From Methanococcus maripaludis (lineage in GTDB: Archaea; AGJL01; Methanococci; Methanococcales; Methanococcaceae): DNA of 64,000 bases. Below, piece after piece: positions 8,873 to 17,020 of the stretch. The DNA lies in assembly GCF_013760955.1 (NCBI RefSeq), contig NZ_JACDUL010000001.1:465928-529927 (forward strand). The letters are read 5' to 3'. Within the stretch, counting starts at the first letter, position 1, and every line of letters starts with the position of its first letter. A model generated the notes under the pieces. It saw only the letters and a list, made by a program, of their open reading frames with translations. It made no database searches and was not told the DNA's origin. The position numbers and the translations under genes were made by a program.

Positions 8873-10552
8873 TTATCGTTTTGGTTCGTTTATTGCAGAT
8901 TCTATTAATGATTGGATCATCAAATCATGCGATAATTTGTAAATATCAAACTCATTTTTATTTTCCACGTCTAAAAGTTCCAAAAGATCGCCTGAAAGCG
9001 AAGTTTCAATACATTTGCTTTTATCCAAAATATATACCTGTTTTCCATCTTCAAGTTCTACTTCGGTGCATTCTGACTTCAATGCCACAATTACAGGCGG
9101 TTCCTCAATTTCGGGCCTTTCTAATTTTATATCCGTAAAATCTGGATCATTTGAAGATACTTTCTCTTTTATCGAGTAACAAAGATCATTTATGTATTCC
9201 TGATTCCACGTCCTTCTTAAGTTAATTAATTCTCGTTCAAGACTTGAAAGAAATTCTTTTGGATATTCTTCAATTACTTCCCTTAAAAACTCCATATTAT
9301 ATTTTGCCTTGTCTGCAGCCTTTAAAATTATTTCGAGGTTCTTTCTCTCGATGTAGCCGGATTTTACCATTGCAATCGTTGCTTCTTTTGAGAGTTCTTC
9401 GTCTGAAAGTTTCAACCTTACATTATTAATATATCTGTTAATGTACTTTTGATCGTATTTTCCAAGATTGCCCACAATTCGAAGAGCCTGCTTTGAAATG
9501 TATTTATCAGGATTATTCATCAACACACAGACTTTTTTATAGTGTCTTGTAGTAACTTTCGGGCTGTATTTTGATAAATTGTAAAGAAGCGTGATTGAAG
9601 GATAAATTACGTCCAAATCTTCGTCCAATAATGGATTTATGTTTAAATTTTCAAATTTAAGTGGTTCTGTGTAGCTTAATTTATTCAGTGCCAGAAGCGA
9701 ATATATCTTAGTGTATTTATCGGGAGAACTTGTAAATTCAAAAAGGGTATCGAGTGCATTTTTTAAGTATTCCGGATATTTTTCAGAGTATTTCCATATC
9801 GAATAAATTGAACTTCGTCTGATTTCTAAATCATCGCTTTTTAACGAATCTATCAATATTTTAGAAGTATTTTCATCGAGTTCGTAATCTTTAATATCCC
9901 CTAAAATCTTGATTACTTTTGACTTCAGTGCAGAATCGTTTGAATCTAAACAGGACAATACATCATTTTGGCAGCATTTTATCAGATCAGGGTTAATTTC
10001 CCCGATATTTTTTATTAAATCCATTAAAATTGCTTTTGAAGTTATTTTTTCGCGTAATATTTCAAATAAATCAATTTTTTCTTCGCATTTTGAATTTAAC
10101 ATTATTTTTGAAACTGCGTATGCTGTTGCGCAAATTACATCAATGTTTGAATCATCAAAACATTTTTTCAAATTTTCCATGTACTGTTTAATATTATCAT
10201 AACATATGAGCCCAAAATCTCCAAAAAATAAAACTGCATTTTTTCGAATTCTCCAGTCAGGATTTTCCAATAATTCTGCAATTTTTGGGACTAATGGCAA
10301 AACTTCAGAAGGGCTCGCCTTTGAGACCATTGAAAGTGAATTTAATGCCGCCCATTTTATTTTAAAGTCACCATTTAGTGCTTTTTCATAACTGGGAATA
10401 AAATATTTTATAGATTCCCCATTTTCAAATGCGTATTTTCCAGCAGCAAGAACATCTTGAAAATTTGAAAAATCAAAACTTGTCATTCCTTTTTTATTTG
10501 CACTATTTTTCTGATTTAAATGGTATTCCGTTGATTTAAAAGATCCTATCAT
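8873..10552 (-). CDS. HEAT-like repeat protein, 559 residues
   Basis: This is a long solenoid of paired helices of about 35-40 residues. Visible units include PDWRIRKNAVLFFGDFG, DLEIRRSSIYSIWKYSE and DKYISKQALRIVGNLG, with the proline/arginine/alanine pattern of HEAT repeats. There is no catalytic motif, membrane segment or signal peptide. The last 100 residues are less repetitive and acidic. It looks paralogous to the truncated gene at the window start. It lies directly upstream of the archaellum promoter, on the opposite strand. It is probably a scaffold or adaptor; its partner is unknown. Confidence 0.75.
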   Translation of the reverse strand: MIGSFKSTEYHLNQKNSANKKGMTSFDFSNFQDVLAAGKYAFENGESIKYFIPSYEKALNGDFKIKWAALNSLSMVSKASPSEVLPLVPKIAELLENPDWRIRKNAVLFFGDFGLICYDNIKQYMENLKKCFDDSNIDVICATAYAVSKIMLNSKCEEKIDLFEILREKITSKAILMDLIKNIGEINPDLIKCCQNDVLSCLDSNDSALKSKVIKILGDIKDYELDENTSKILIDSLKSDDLEIRRSSIYSIWKYSEKYPEYLKNALDTLFEFTSSPDKYTKIYSLLALNKLSYTEPLKFENLNINPLLDEDLDVIYPSITLLYNLSKYSPKVTTRHYKKVCVLMNNPDKYISKQALRIVGNLGKYDQKYINRYINNVRLKLSDEELSKEATIAMVKSGYIERKNLEIILKAADKAKYNMEFLREVIEEYPKEFLSSLERELINLRRTWNQEYINDLCYSIKEKVSSNDPDFTDIKLERPEIEEPPVIVALKSECTEVELEDGKQVYILDKSKCIETSLSGDLLELLDVENKNEFDIYKLSHDLMIQSLIESAINEPKR

Positions 10553-10652
10553 AATATCACGCTTTTAATAGTAATATTATTATGAATAGAATTGATTATA
10601 TTCGTTTTTTGCATGTGTTTGTGTAGGTTAACAGTTTTTCACCAAATTTACC
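10553..10652. other. Divergent intergenic region upstream of the archaellum regulatory boxes
   Basis: This is the first part of a gene-free stretch of about 300 bases between the HEAT-like gene and flaB1. It is AT-rich with no reading frame of note. The promoter of the HEAT-like gene must lie here, though no convincing TATA element stands out. The rest of the stretch holds the TACATA boxes, a TATA box and a structured leader, listed separately. Confidence 0.5.
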
Positions 10653-10678
10653 TACATAAGTACATACATAATTACATA
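10653..10678 (+). promoter_or_regulatory. Four TACATA boxes, predicted EarA-binding region
   Basis: TACATA occurs at 10653-10658, 10661-10666, 10665-10670 (overlapping) and 10673-10678, about 45-70 bases upstream of the TATA element of the archaellum operon. In M. maripaludis the activator EarA is known to recognise repeated TACATA hexamers ahead of the fla operon. An EarA gene lies at 57058-57375 in this window, so target and regulator are both present. Binding itself is inferred. Confidence 0.8.
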
Positions 10679-10722
10679 CAACATCAAATACAGCATTATA
10701 TGCCAAAACAAGTGCAAAAAAG

Positions 10723-10736
10723 GTATATATTATAAA
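10723..10736 (+). promoter_or_regulatory. TATA box of the archaellum operon
   Basis: GTATATATTATAAA lies downstream of the TACATA boxes, preceded by an A-rich stretch that could serve as the TFB-recognition element. Transcription would start roughly 25 bases downstream, near 10755-10762, leaving a leader of about 95-100 bases before flaB1. Confidence 0.65.
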
Positions 10737-10754
10737 AAAACGACATATTTCTTC

Positions 10755-10818
10755 GGGAATATCCCCAAGAGAGATACATTATCTCAAGGATTCAGAACTA
10801 AAATTTCCATTGGGAAAT
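10755..10818 (+). promoter_or_regulatory. Leader with three consecutive hairpins upstream of flaB1
   Basis: Three small inverted repeats follow one another: GGGA-ATA-TCCC at 10755-10765, GAGAT-ACATT-ATCTC at 10771-10785, and ATTTCC-ATTG-GGAAAT at 10803-10818. They fall in the predicted untranslated leader, 40-100 bases before the flaB1 start. They may affect stability or translation of the abundant archaellin message; no function is shown. Confidence 0.5.
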
Positions 10819-10856
10819 GCCTAAATAGCCATTTCTTGAACTTTGGAGGTTCAAAT

Positions 10857-12065
10857 ATGAAAATAACAAAATTCATGAAAAGCAAAAAAGGTGCTTCTGG
10901 AATAGGTACCTTGATTGTTTTTATTGCAATGGTATTAGTTGCTGCAGTTGCAGCAAGTGTTTTGATTAACACAAGCGGATTTTTACAACAAAAAGCTTCA
11001 ACTACGGGAAAAGAAAGTACCGATCAGGTTGCAAGCGGATTACAAGTCGACGGGGTTACCGGACTTGCAAGTACTACGTTAGACAAAATGGTAGTTTATA
11101 TTACTCCAAATGCAGGTAGTGCTGCAATTGACTTAAAAGAAACTAAAATATTTGTTACATATGATGATCAAAATCAAGTATTAAGTTACGACGGATTATT
11201 AGCAGCATCAGCAGATGGTGACATATTCTCATCAACAGCTGCATTAAGCCTCACAACTGCTGACGTAGTAGTTACAAGAGGTGGAGACAGAATTACAATT
11301 GTAACTGCTACAGATGTATCAACATTAACTGAAGGTACTGCAGTTACATTAGCTCCTGCAACAGCACAATCCGTAGATGACGTATGGATTACAGGTATTG
11401 CAGATATCGATGGCGTTACAGGTACCGTAATATCAAGCACAGGGGCAGGACCTTACACATTAGTAATCGCACTTGACAGCGATGATGCTACAACATTGGT
11501 TGCAATTGCAGATGGAACTAAAGATTCTATAAAAATAAATGGTATTGATAATATTGACATGACTTCAGCTACATTTACTGAAGATGCAAATGATGGTACA
11601 GTTATTGCAATAACTGGTGCTACAGCAGAAGATATTGACACCGATTCAGGATTATCAAATGGAGACACTGCTTCAATTACCCTTGATGACGGCTCAATAG
11701 TAAGTGCAGTTTCAGGTACAGTTTCCAACATAGGTGATGACACAATTACAATTACTGCTGCAATAACTGCAGTTACAGAAGATGAAACCTACACTGACAC
11801 AACAGGTAGTTTATCAGGTACTACAGTTTGGGATGGAGTAGATGCTTCAAGTTTCAAAATATTAGTATTACAAGGAACAGTTACTGACGGTGTTATCGAC
11901 AAAGGTGACCTCGTTGGAGTTGCTATTGATACAAATGCAATATTTGGAGGAATTCCAAATAGAGAAGCTGTTTCAGCAAAATTACAGCCAGAATTTGGTG
12001 CTCCAGGAATTGTTTCATTCACAACACCTGCAACATACAGTACATCAATTGTAGAATTACAATAA
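10857..12065 (+). CDS. flaB1: Archaellin FlaB1, enlarged variant
   Basis: This is a major structural subunit of the archaellum filament. The start is the ATG at 10857, seven bases after GGAGG. Residues 1-12 are the prepilin-type leader ending KKG, cut before ASGIGTL by the FlaK peptidase, followed by the hydrophobic assembly helix (about 13-45). The C-terminal part PEFGAPGIVSFTTPA is shared with the next two archaellins. Residues of about 130-315 are an extra threonine-, serine- and aspartate-rich segment absent from FlaB2 and FlaB3, so the protein has 402 residues against about 220 for typical Methanococcus archaellins. Only one N-glycosylation sequon is present, and it lies in the buried helix. 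Confidence 0.9.
   Translation: MKITKFMKSKKGASGIGTLIVFIAMVLVAAVAASVLINTSGFLQQKASTTGKESTDQVASGLQVDGVTGLASTTLDKMVVYITPNAGSAAIDLKETKIFVTYDDQNQVLSYDGLLAASADGDIFSSTAALSLTTADVVVTRGGDRITIVTATDVSTLTEGTAVTLAPATAQSVDDVWITGIADIDGVTGTVISSTGAGPYTLVIALDSDDATTLVAIADGTKDSIKINGIDNIDMTSATFTEDANDGTVIAITGATAEDIDTDSGLSNGDTASITLDDGSIVSAVSGTVSNIGDDTITITAAITAVTEDETYTDTTGSLSGTTVWDGVDASSFKILVLQGTVTDGVIDKGDLVGVAIDTNAIFGGIPNREAVSAKLQPEFGAPGIVSFTTPATYSTSIVELQ
11230..11820 (+). repeat. Extra Thr/Asp-rich segment inside flaB1 (approximate limits)
   Basis: Compared with flaB2 and flaB3, flaB1 carries roughly 180 additional codons between its conserved N- and C-terminal thirds. The segment has loosely repeating beta-rich units with GTVISS, GTVIAI and GTVSNI cores spaced 40-70 residues apart. 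This suggests internal duplication of a surface-exposed domain. The limits are estimated by eye. Confidence 0.6.
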
Positions 12066-12297
12066 ATTAAAAAAATAACCTAATTAAAACCACAACGAGG
12101 TTTTAACTATGAAAATAACGGAATTTATGAAAAGCAAAAAAGGTGCTTCTGGAATTGGTACCTTGATTGTTTTCATTGCAATGGTATTGGTTGCTGCAGT
12201 TGCAGCAAGTGTTTTGATTAACACAAGCGGATTTTTACAACAAAAAGCTGCAACAACTGGAAAAGAAAGTACAGAACAGGTTGCAAGCGGACTTCAA
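12051..12297 (+). repeat. Direct repeat copy A (flaB1 end to flaB2 start)
   Basis: This copy runs from the last codons of flaB1 through the intergenic spacer and first 63 codons of flaB2. It matches 12784-13030 with about five mismatches by eye, including an identical spacer and Shine-Dalgarno region. It points to recent tandem duplication or gene conversion of the archaellin unit, with a period of 733 bases. Confidence 0.85.
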
Positions 12298-12798
12298 GTT
12301 TTGAATGTAATGGGATATACAAGTGCTACAAACGTAGACTATGTTGCAATTTATGCAACACCTAACGCAGGAAGTAGCTCAATTGATTTATCACAAGCTA
12401 CATTAATGATTTCAGCTGGAACCAACAGGTTCATAAAAACATATGATTCTGAAGCAGCGAATCTTGCATTTACAGATTACGAAGAAACTGCGACAACTGA
12501 CAAAAATATTTTTGCTACAGATGATGCTACTGGAAACGATTGCTGGAAATATGTAGATACTGCAGATAATGAATTCGGTATTGCTGTAATTCAAGATGCA
12601 GATAACACAGTAAGTGCTGCAAACCCAGTAATCAATAAAGGGGACATTGTTGTAATAACAATGAAAAAAGGAACATTGTCATTAAGTACTAGAACGCCTG
12701 TTTCAGGAGAAATTCAGCCAGAATTTGGAGCTCCCGGAGTTATTTCATTTACCACCCCTGCAACATACCTTAACGGTAAAGTTGTAGAATTACAATAA
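12109..12798 (+). CDS. flaB2: Archaellin FlaB2
   Basis: This is an archaellum filament subunit of 229 residues. The 12-residue leader ends KKG and is cleaved before ASGIGTL. The next 30 hydrophobic residues form the coiled core of the filament, the middle is the variable outer domain, and the end PEFGAPGVISFTTPATY is conserved among the paralogues. GAGG seven bases upstream serves the ATG. The only N-X-S/T sequon is in the core helix, so the outer domain seems to have no site for the N-linked glycan that decorates archaellins in M. maripaludis and M. voltae. It lies 43 bases after flaB1. Confidence 0.92.
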   Translation: MKITEFMKSKKGASGIGTLIVFIAMVLVAAVAASVLINTSGFLQQKAATTGKESTEQVASGLQVLNVMGYTSATNVDYVAIYATPNAGSSSIDLSQATLMISAGTNRFIKTYDSEAANLAFTDYEETATTDKNIFATDDATGNDCWKYVDTADNEFGIAVIQDADNTVSAANPVINKGDIVVITMKKGTLSLSTRTPVSGEIQPEFGAPGVISFTTPATYLNGKVVELQ

Positions 12799-13030
12799 AT
12801 TAAAAAAATAACCTAATTAAAACCACAACGAGGTTTTAACTATGAAAATAACGGAATTCATGAAAAGCAAAAAAGGTGCTTCTGGAATTGGTACCTTGAT
12901 TGTTTTTATTGCAATGGTATTGGTTGCTGCAGTAGCAGCAAGTGTTTTGATTAACACAAGCGGATACTTACAACAAAAAGCTGCAACAACTGGAAAAGAA
13001 AGTACAGAACAGGTTGCAAGCGGACTTCAA
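12784..13030 (+). repeat. Direct repeat copy B (flaB2 end to flaB3 start)
   Basis: This is the second copy of the 247-base repeat described at 12051-12297, offset by 733 bases. It contains the same stop-to-start spacer and the conserved leader and assembly-helix codons. Confidence 0.85.
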
Positions 13031-13501
13031 ATTATCCAAGTAATGGGTAAAGTGAATGTTGCTGCTGATGATATTGAATACATTACATTGATTGTAACAC
13101 CTAACGCAGGTAGTGGCTCAATTGACCTATCAAAAGCTACATTAATGCTTACAGATGGAAATAAAAAAATAGTTAAAAAATATGCTGCTGATGAAGATGC
13201 TTTTGATTCAGATAAAGGTAGCCTTTTTACGGGACTTTCCTGGACAAATATTGATACATCAGCTACAGAATTTGGAATTAAAGAAATACAAGATGCTGAC
13301 AACTCCTGTGCTGCAGCAACACCTGTAATCAATAAAGGTGACGTTGTAGCCATTACTATCAGTAATGTGGGAGGAGAATTAACCTTCGACCAGAGAACCT
13401 CTGTATCTGGTACCTTTGAACCTGAATTCGGTGCTCCAGGAGTTATTTCATTCACTACCCCTGCAACATACCTTACTCAAGGTGTTGTAGAACTTCAATA
13501 A
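12842..13501 (+). CDS. Archaellin, third copy (FlaB2-like)
   Basis: This 219-residue archaellin is very like FlaB2 in its first 70 and last 30 residues but has its own middle domain. Leader, cleavage site, spacer and Shine-Dalgarno are the same as for FlaB2, so it is the product of the local duplication. Strains I know of carry three flaB genes before flaC, so this cluster of four appears to have one extra copy. By position, the true flaB3 counterpart is the next gene. It has a DNSC site but otherwise no sequon outside the core helix. Confidence 0.9.
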   Translation: MKITEFMKSKKGASGIGTLIVFIAMVLVAAVAASVLINTSGYLQQKAATTGKESTEQVASGLQIIQVMGKVNVAADDIEYITLIVTPNAGSGSIDLSKATLMLTDGNKKIVKKYAADEDAFDSDKGSLFTGLSWTNIDTSATEFGIKEIQDADNSCAAATPVINKGDVVAITISNVGGELTFDQRTSVSGTFEPEFGAPGVISFTTPATYLTQGVVELQ

Positions 13502-13537
13502 GCCTTAATGCTTATTTTTAACGACGTGGGTGAAATG

Positions 13538-14167
13538 ATGAAAAAATTCATGAAAAGCAAAAAAGGTGCTGTAGGAATTGGTACCTTAATCATTTTTATT
13601 GCAATGGTACTCGTTGCAGCAATTGCTGCATCAGTAATAATAAATACTGCTGGAAAACTTCAGCATAAAGCTTCAACCGTTGGGGATGAAAGTACCGAAC
13701 AGGTTGCAAGTGGAATACAGGTTTTAAAAGTAATTGGACATTCAGATACCAAAACTTCACTTGATAAAATAGCAATCATGGTTGCACCAAATGTTGGTGG
13801 AGAAATCGATCTTTCGACAACGCTATTAACATTGGGTACAGGGGATGCAAAATATTCTCTCGTTTATGATGATACCCAATATAATTCAGATGTAAAAGAT
13901 GACGGATCAGTGAGTATATTTGACGAAACTGAATGGGGTACAGGAAGCACATATGGTGTAATTGTATTACAAGATAGTGACAATTCAACCTCTGAATCCA
14001 CACACCCAACAATAAATTACGGTGACAAAGTATACATTACAGTTGCTATGCAAATTAATTCAACTTCAAAAGTTTCCGGAGAAGTAATCCCAGATTACGG
14101 TGCTTCAGGAATCGTTGAATTTAGGGCTCCATCAGTATTTACTGAAACAGTAGTTGCACTTCAATAA
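13538..14167 (+). CDS. flaB3: Archaellin of the FlaB3 type
   Basis: The leader is shorter ([10 protein letters not shown]) and cleavage falls before AVGIGTL. The core reads [12 protein letters not shown] instead of the FlaB1/B2 form, so this is a distinct archaellin class. In M. voltae and M. maripaludis the last archaellin before flaC is a minor subunit linked to the hook-like, cell-proximal part; that role is inferred here. GGTGA four bases before ATG 13538 fixes the start, giving 209 residues. Unlike the other three, it keeps two exposed sequons (DNST and INST). Confidence 0.88.
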   Translation: MKKFMKSKKGAVGIGTLIIFIAMVLVAAIAASVIINTAGKLQHKASTVGDESTEQVASGIQVLKVIGHSDTKTSLDKIAIMVAPNVGGEIDLSTTLLTLGTGDAKYSLVYDDTQYNSDVKDDGSVSIFDETEWGTGSTYGVIVLQDSDNSTSESTHPTINYGDKVYITVAMQINSTSKVSGEVIPDYGASGIVEFRAPSVFTETVVALQ

Positions 14168-14177
14168 TGGTGATATT

Positions 14178-14738
14178 ATGCCCAATATCTCTGATATTAT
14201 TGAAGAGATAAAACAGAAGATCAAATTGGGCAAGAAGGCAAAAGAAAGTTCAGAACCTGAACCTGATGATGAATTTAGCTTTACACTTGAAGAGGAAGCA
14301 GCGAATGAATCTGAAGATTTGTTTGCTGCAAACGAAGAACTTCTTGCCAAAATAGGCGAACTTGAATCCAAGTTTCCAAAAATTGAAATGATGGTCACAA
14401 ACCTGAGGAAGGAAAATGAAAACCTCAGGAGTGACATCCAATCTATTAATGAAAATTTTCAGGATATGATGGCCCTTTACGAAGTGGTGTCAAATCAAAT
14501 TAATCCATTCATAGGAATTTCAAAAATCACAGCAACCAGCATGGAAAAAGTAGAGAAGATGGAAAATGAATCTCAAAACTTGCGAAAGAGGGTTGAAGAG
14601 CTTCAAAATGATGTTGTGATTTTGGCAAACGTATATCTAAATACGCACCAGATTGACCTTGATGGAGTTATTAATGAAGTGCTTGCAGAAGAAGAATTCT
14701 CCAAAGCAATCTCAGGAGAGGATTCCGATGATTGGTAA
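14178..14738 (+). CDS. flaC: Archaellum accessory protein FlaC
   Basis: This is a cytoplasmic archaellum protein of 186 residues. It is acidic and strongly heptad-patterned from about residue 55 to 150, a long coiled coil. FlaC with FlaD and FlaE takes the place of ArlCDE, the proposed link between the motor and chemotaxis via CheF. The start at 14178 follows GGTGA by four bases. The gene begins 10 bases after the last archaellin and overlaps flaD by 11 bases. Confidence 0.92.
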   Translation: MPNISDIIEEIKQKIKLGKKAKESSEPEPDDEFSFTLEEEAANESEDLFAANEELLAKIGELESKFPKIEMMVTNLRKENENLRSDIQSINENFQDMMALYEVVSNQINPFIGISKITATSMEKVEKMENESQNLRKRVEELQNDVVILANVYLNTHQIDLDGVINEVLAEEEFSKAISGEDSDDW

Positions 14739-15681
14739 CGTTAAAATGGAATATTCTTCCCTTTCGGAAGAATATCTTACCGAGAGTGAAATGGAAGAAT
14801 ACTTGGACAATTTGAGATCCAAAATTCCTTCGTTTATCGTAGAACTCTTGAAAAATAATTTAAAAAATAGAAAATTAACAAGACCCCAATTGGACAAGAT
14901 CGTTGGAAGAGTTTCTGACCTTTACTTTGGAAAAAAACCTGAAGATAAGAAGGCTGCGGAACTTACAAACAAAATCAACGATTTGAGCCAGAAATTAGAT
15001 GCTTTAATGAAAGTTGCTACAATTTCTTCTGCGACAAAAGTGTCTGATGATATTAAAAAAGAACTGGATTGTCTTGATGAAAAAATTGAGGTTCCAGAAA
15101 TTTCTAAAGCTATAGAAGTTCCCGAAATTATCGAAGAACCCGAAATTTCAATCGAGCATGTTGAAGAACCTGTTGAAAAAATAATAGAACAAAATATTGA
15201 ACCAATTATTGAGTTCAAAGAAGAACCTAAAATTGAAAAGGTTGTTTCAAAAGTTCCTTTGGAAATTGAGGAGGAAAATAACATGAGACACGAATTAGCT
15301 CCTGCAGTTGAAACAGCTGCAAGACTTCAGGAATTACCAGAAGATACACTTTCCACAATGTTAGTATTCAAATGGCTTGAATTTTTAATCAGTAGAGTTG
15401 GAACAGGAAATTTAATCGATGTTCTTGATTACTACCATAATCTTGGATGGATATCTGGAAAAGCAATCAGCAAATTGATGAAAGTATCTAAAAACATGAA
15501 ATATTTCCATGAAGACATTGACTGGAAAGCTAATGAATGCATGGCCCCAGAAGACCATGTTGTATCATTACTCTACATTGAAAAATTAGCAGGAAGGCCT
15601 ATTGCAGTTGAAGAACTCGAAGGTATGGAAAGAGAAATCAACAGAATCAAAAAATGGGCTGATGAACTACAAAAAATGTAA
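14728..15681 (+). CDS. flaD: Archaellum accessory protein FlaD
   Basis: This 317-residue protein has an N-terminal FlaD domain (about 1-100), a glutamate/proline-rich linker with repeated VPEI, EEPEI and IEPI units (about 115-185), and a C-terminal domain (from about 186) paralogous to FlaE, with shared VFKWLEFL and NLGWISGKAISKLMK features. The ATG at 14728 overlaps the flaC stop, and GGAGAGG precedes it. A strong internal ribosome-binding site stands in front of Met186, so a FlaE-like short product is probable. It works in the CheF-to-switch complex. Confidence 0.92.
   Translation: MIGNVKMEYSSLSEEYLTESEMEEYLDNLRSKIPSFIVELLKNNLKNRKLTRPQLDKIVGRVSDLYFGKKPEDKKAAELTNKINDLSQKLDALMKVATISSATKVSDDIKKELDCLDEKIEVPEISKAIEVPEIIEEPEISIEHVEEPVEKIIEQNIEPIIEFKEEPKIEKVVSKVPLEIEEENNMRHELAPAVETAARLQELPEDTLSTMLVFKWLEFLISRVGTGNLIDVLDYYHNLGWISGKAISKLMKVSKNMKYFHEDIDWKANECMAPEDHVVSLLYIEKLAGRPIAVEELEGMEREINRIKKWADELQKM
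15270..15285 (+). promoter_or_regulatory. Internal ribosome-binding site and in-frame start inside flaD
   Basis: GAGGAGG followed at normal spacing by ATG 15283 lies in frame in flaD and separates the acidic linker from the FlaE-like domain. Initiation here would give a 132-residue product beginning MRHELAPAV. Two sizes of FlaD have been described in M. voltae and attributed to an internal start, so the site is probably functional. Confidence 0.7.
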
Positions 15682-15708
15682 TTTACATAACTACAAGGAG
15701 TGAGCAAA

Positions 15709-16116
15709 ATGAACACTGCAGCATTATCATCAATATTACTCGAATCCCAGAAGCCTGCTAAATTAGAATCTGTTCCAGAAGATGCTTTTTCATTGATATT
15801 TGCATTTAAATGGTTAGAATACCTCTCAGAAAGAGTGGGTCAGTCAAACATTGCAGATATTCTTGAATTCTACTACAACTTAGGATGGTTATCAGACAAT
15901 GCAATTTCAGGACTATTAAAATTCTCAAAAGGAATAAAAATAGACGATGACGATATTGCAAGCCCATCTGGAAAACTTACAATCGCAGATCACTTGGTAT
16001 CATTATTATTTATCGAAAGATTAAATGGTAAAAAAATATCAAGCGAAGTTCTAGACAAACTAGAATGGGAAATCAGAAGAATAAAAAGAGGCGCAGAGCA
16101 ATACTATGGGATTTAG
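15709..16116 (+). CDS. flaE: Archaellum accessory protein FlaE
   Basis: This is a 135-residue protein homologous to the C-terminal domain of FlaD (FAFKWLEYLSERVG, NLGWLSDNAISGLLKFSK). It is part of the cytosolic FlaCDE set. GGAGTGA five bases before ATG 15709 selects this start over the in-frame GTG at 15700. Its end overlaps flaF by 11 bases. Confidence 0.93.
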   Translation: MNTAALSSILLESQKPAKLESVPEDAFSLIFAFKWLEYLSERVGQSNIADILEFYYNLGWLSDNAISGLLKFSKGIKIDDDDIASPSGKLTIADHLVSLLFIERLNGKKISSEVLDKLEWEIRRIKRGAEQYYGI

Positions 16117-16513
16117 TTCAACTGCGGGACTAACGTTGTTATTAACTACAGTACTGATCTGTTCGATCTACATGTACAGTACTGTAGATATAACGTCTGT
16201 AAAAGTAAATGATGCTTATAGCCAGCATTCAGAATACTTGAAAAATAAATTAGACGAAAAATTAACTGTTGTTGGAGTTGAAAGTTCAACAGACAACATA
16301 AATATTACCCTTTTAAACGAAGGGCAATTAACCCATGAATTAACTAAATGGGACGTTTTATACAACGGAACTCCCGTGAATTTTACAATTGCATCTGGTG
16401 AAGCATATTTAGTACCCTTAGAAAGTGCTGAAATCTCAATAAATGCAACCTCGCCAGGAAGAATATCGGTAGTTTCTGAATACGGAAACCAGTATTACTA
16501 CAATTTAAATTAA
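16106..16513 (+). CDS. flaF: Archaellum stator protein FlaF
   Basis: This 135-residue protein has one N-terminal membrane helix (about residues 6-25) and an outward beta-sandwich domain. ArlF homologues bind the S-layer and act as stator with ArlG. The ATG overlaps the flaE stop, consistent with translational coupling. Three or more N-X-S/T sites (NITL, NFT, NATS) lie in the exported domain. Confidence 0.93.
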   Translation: MGFSSTAGLTLLLTTVLICSIYMYSTVDITSVKVNDAYSQHSEYLKNKLDEKLTVVGVESSTDNINITLLNEGQLTHELTKWDVLYNGTPVNFTIASGEAYLVPLESAEISINATSPGRISVVSEYGNQYYYNLN

Positions 16514-16552
16514 AGATCCTTGTTTTTAGGATATCTTGCGTTGGTGATTAGA

Positions 16553-17005
16553 TTGGCATCCAATGTTTTCTCAGAAATAATAATATTTGTTAGTGTTTTG
16601 ATAATTACGGCCGCTGTCGCAGGAATTCTTGCAACAAGTACTCACAAAATATCGCTTGGAATCAGTAGCAAGGGCGATACATTATCAACGCAGCTATCCC
16701 AGGACTTTGAAATTATCAATGATCCGGGGTATATCCACAGGAATTCCACCAGTGGAATAAGTACAATTTACATAAAAAATACAGGAAAAATACAGATTCC
16801 AATTCAAAGTGATACTTTAACAGCAATAATCGATGGACAAATCTGCGATATTTCTGATACGAGTATTATAAATGGTGCGGGAAGTGTTTTAAGTCCATCG
16901 GAAGTTGGGCAGATTGAAATCAGTTATAATGAAACTGGATTTCACAAAATAAAAATAGTATCTGAACAGGGCATATCTAGAACAATAACGGGAAATGTCA
17001 ATTAA
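16553..17005 (+). CDS. flaG: Archaellum stator protein FlaG
   Basis: This 150-residue protein has an N-terminal membrane helix (about residues 6-27) and an archaellin-like beta-sandwich outside. It pairs with FlaF to anchor the motor. The start is taken as TTG 16553 because GGTGAT stands four bases ahead and the membrane helix then begins near residue 5; another TTG at 16520 has no binding site. Confidence 0.88.
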   Translation: MASNVFSEIIIFVSVLIITAAVAGILATSTHKISLGISSKGDTLSTQLSQDFEIINDPGYIHRNSTSGISTIYIKNTGKIQIPIQSDTLTAIIDGQICDISDTSIINGAGSVLSPSEVGQIEISYNETGFHKIKIVSEQGISRTITGNVN

Positions 17006-17020
17006 TTATCGGTGGTTAAT

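Noticed and set aside
11186..12022. Long antisense open frames opposite flaB1
   Set aside because: They arise from the Thr/Asp/Gly-rich codon bias of the archaellin; no ribosome-binding sites or family features.
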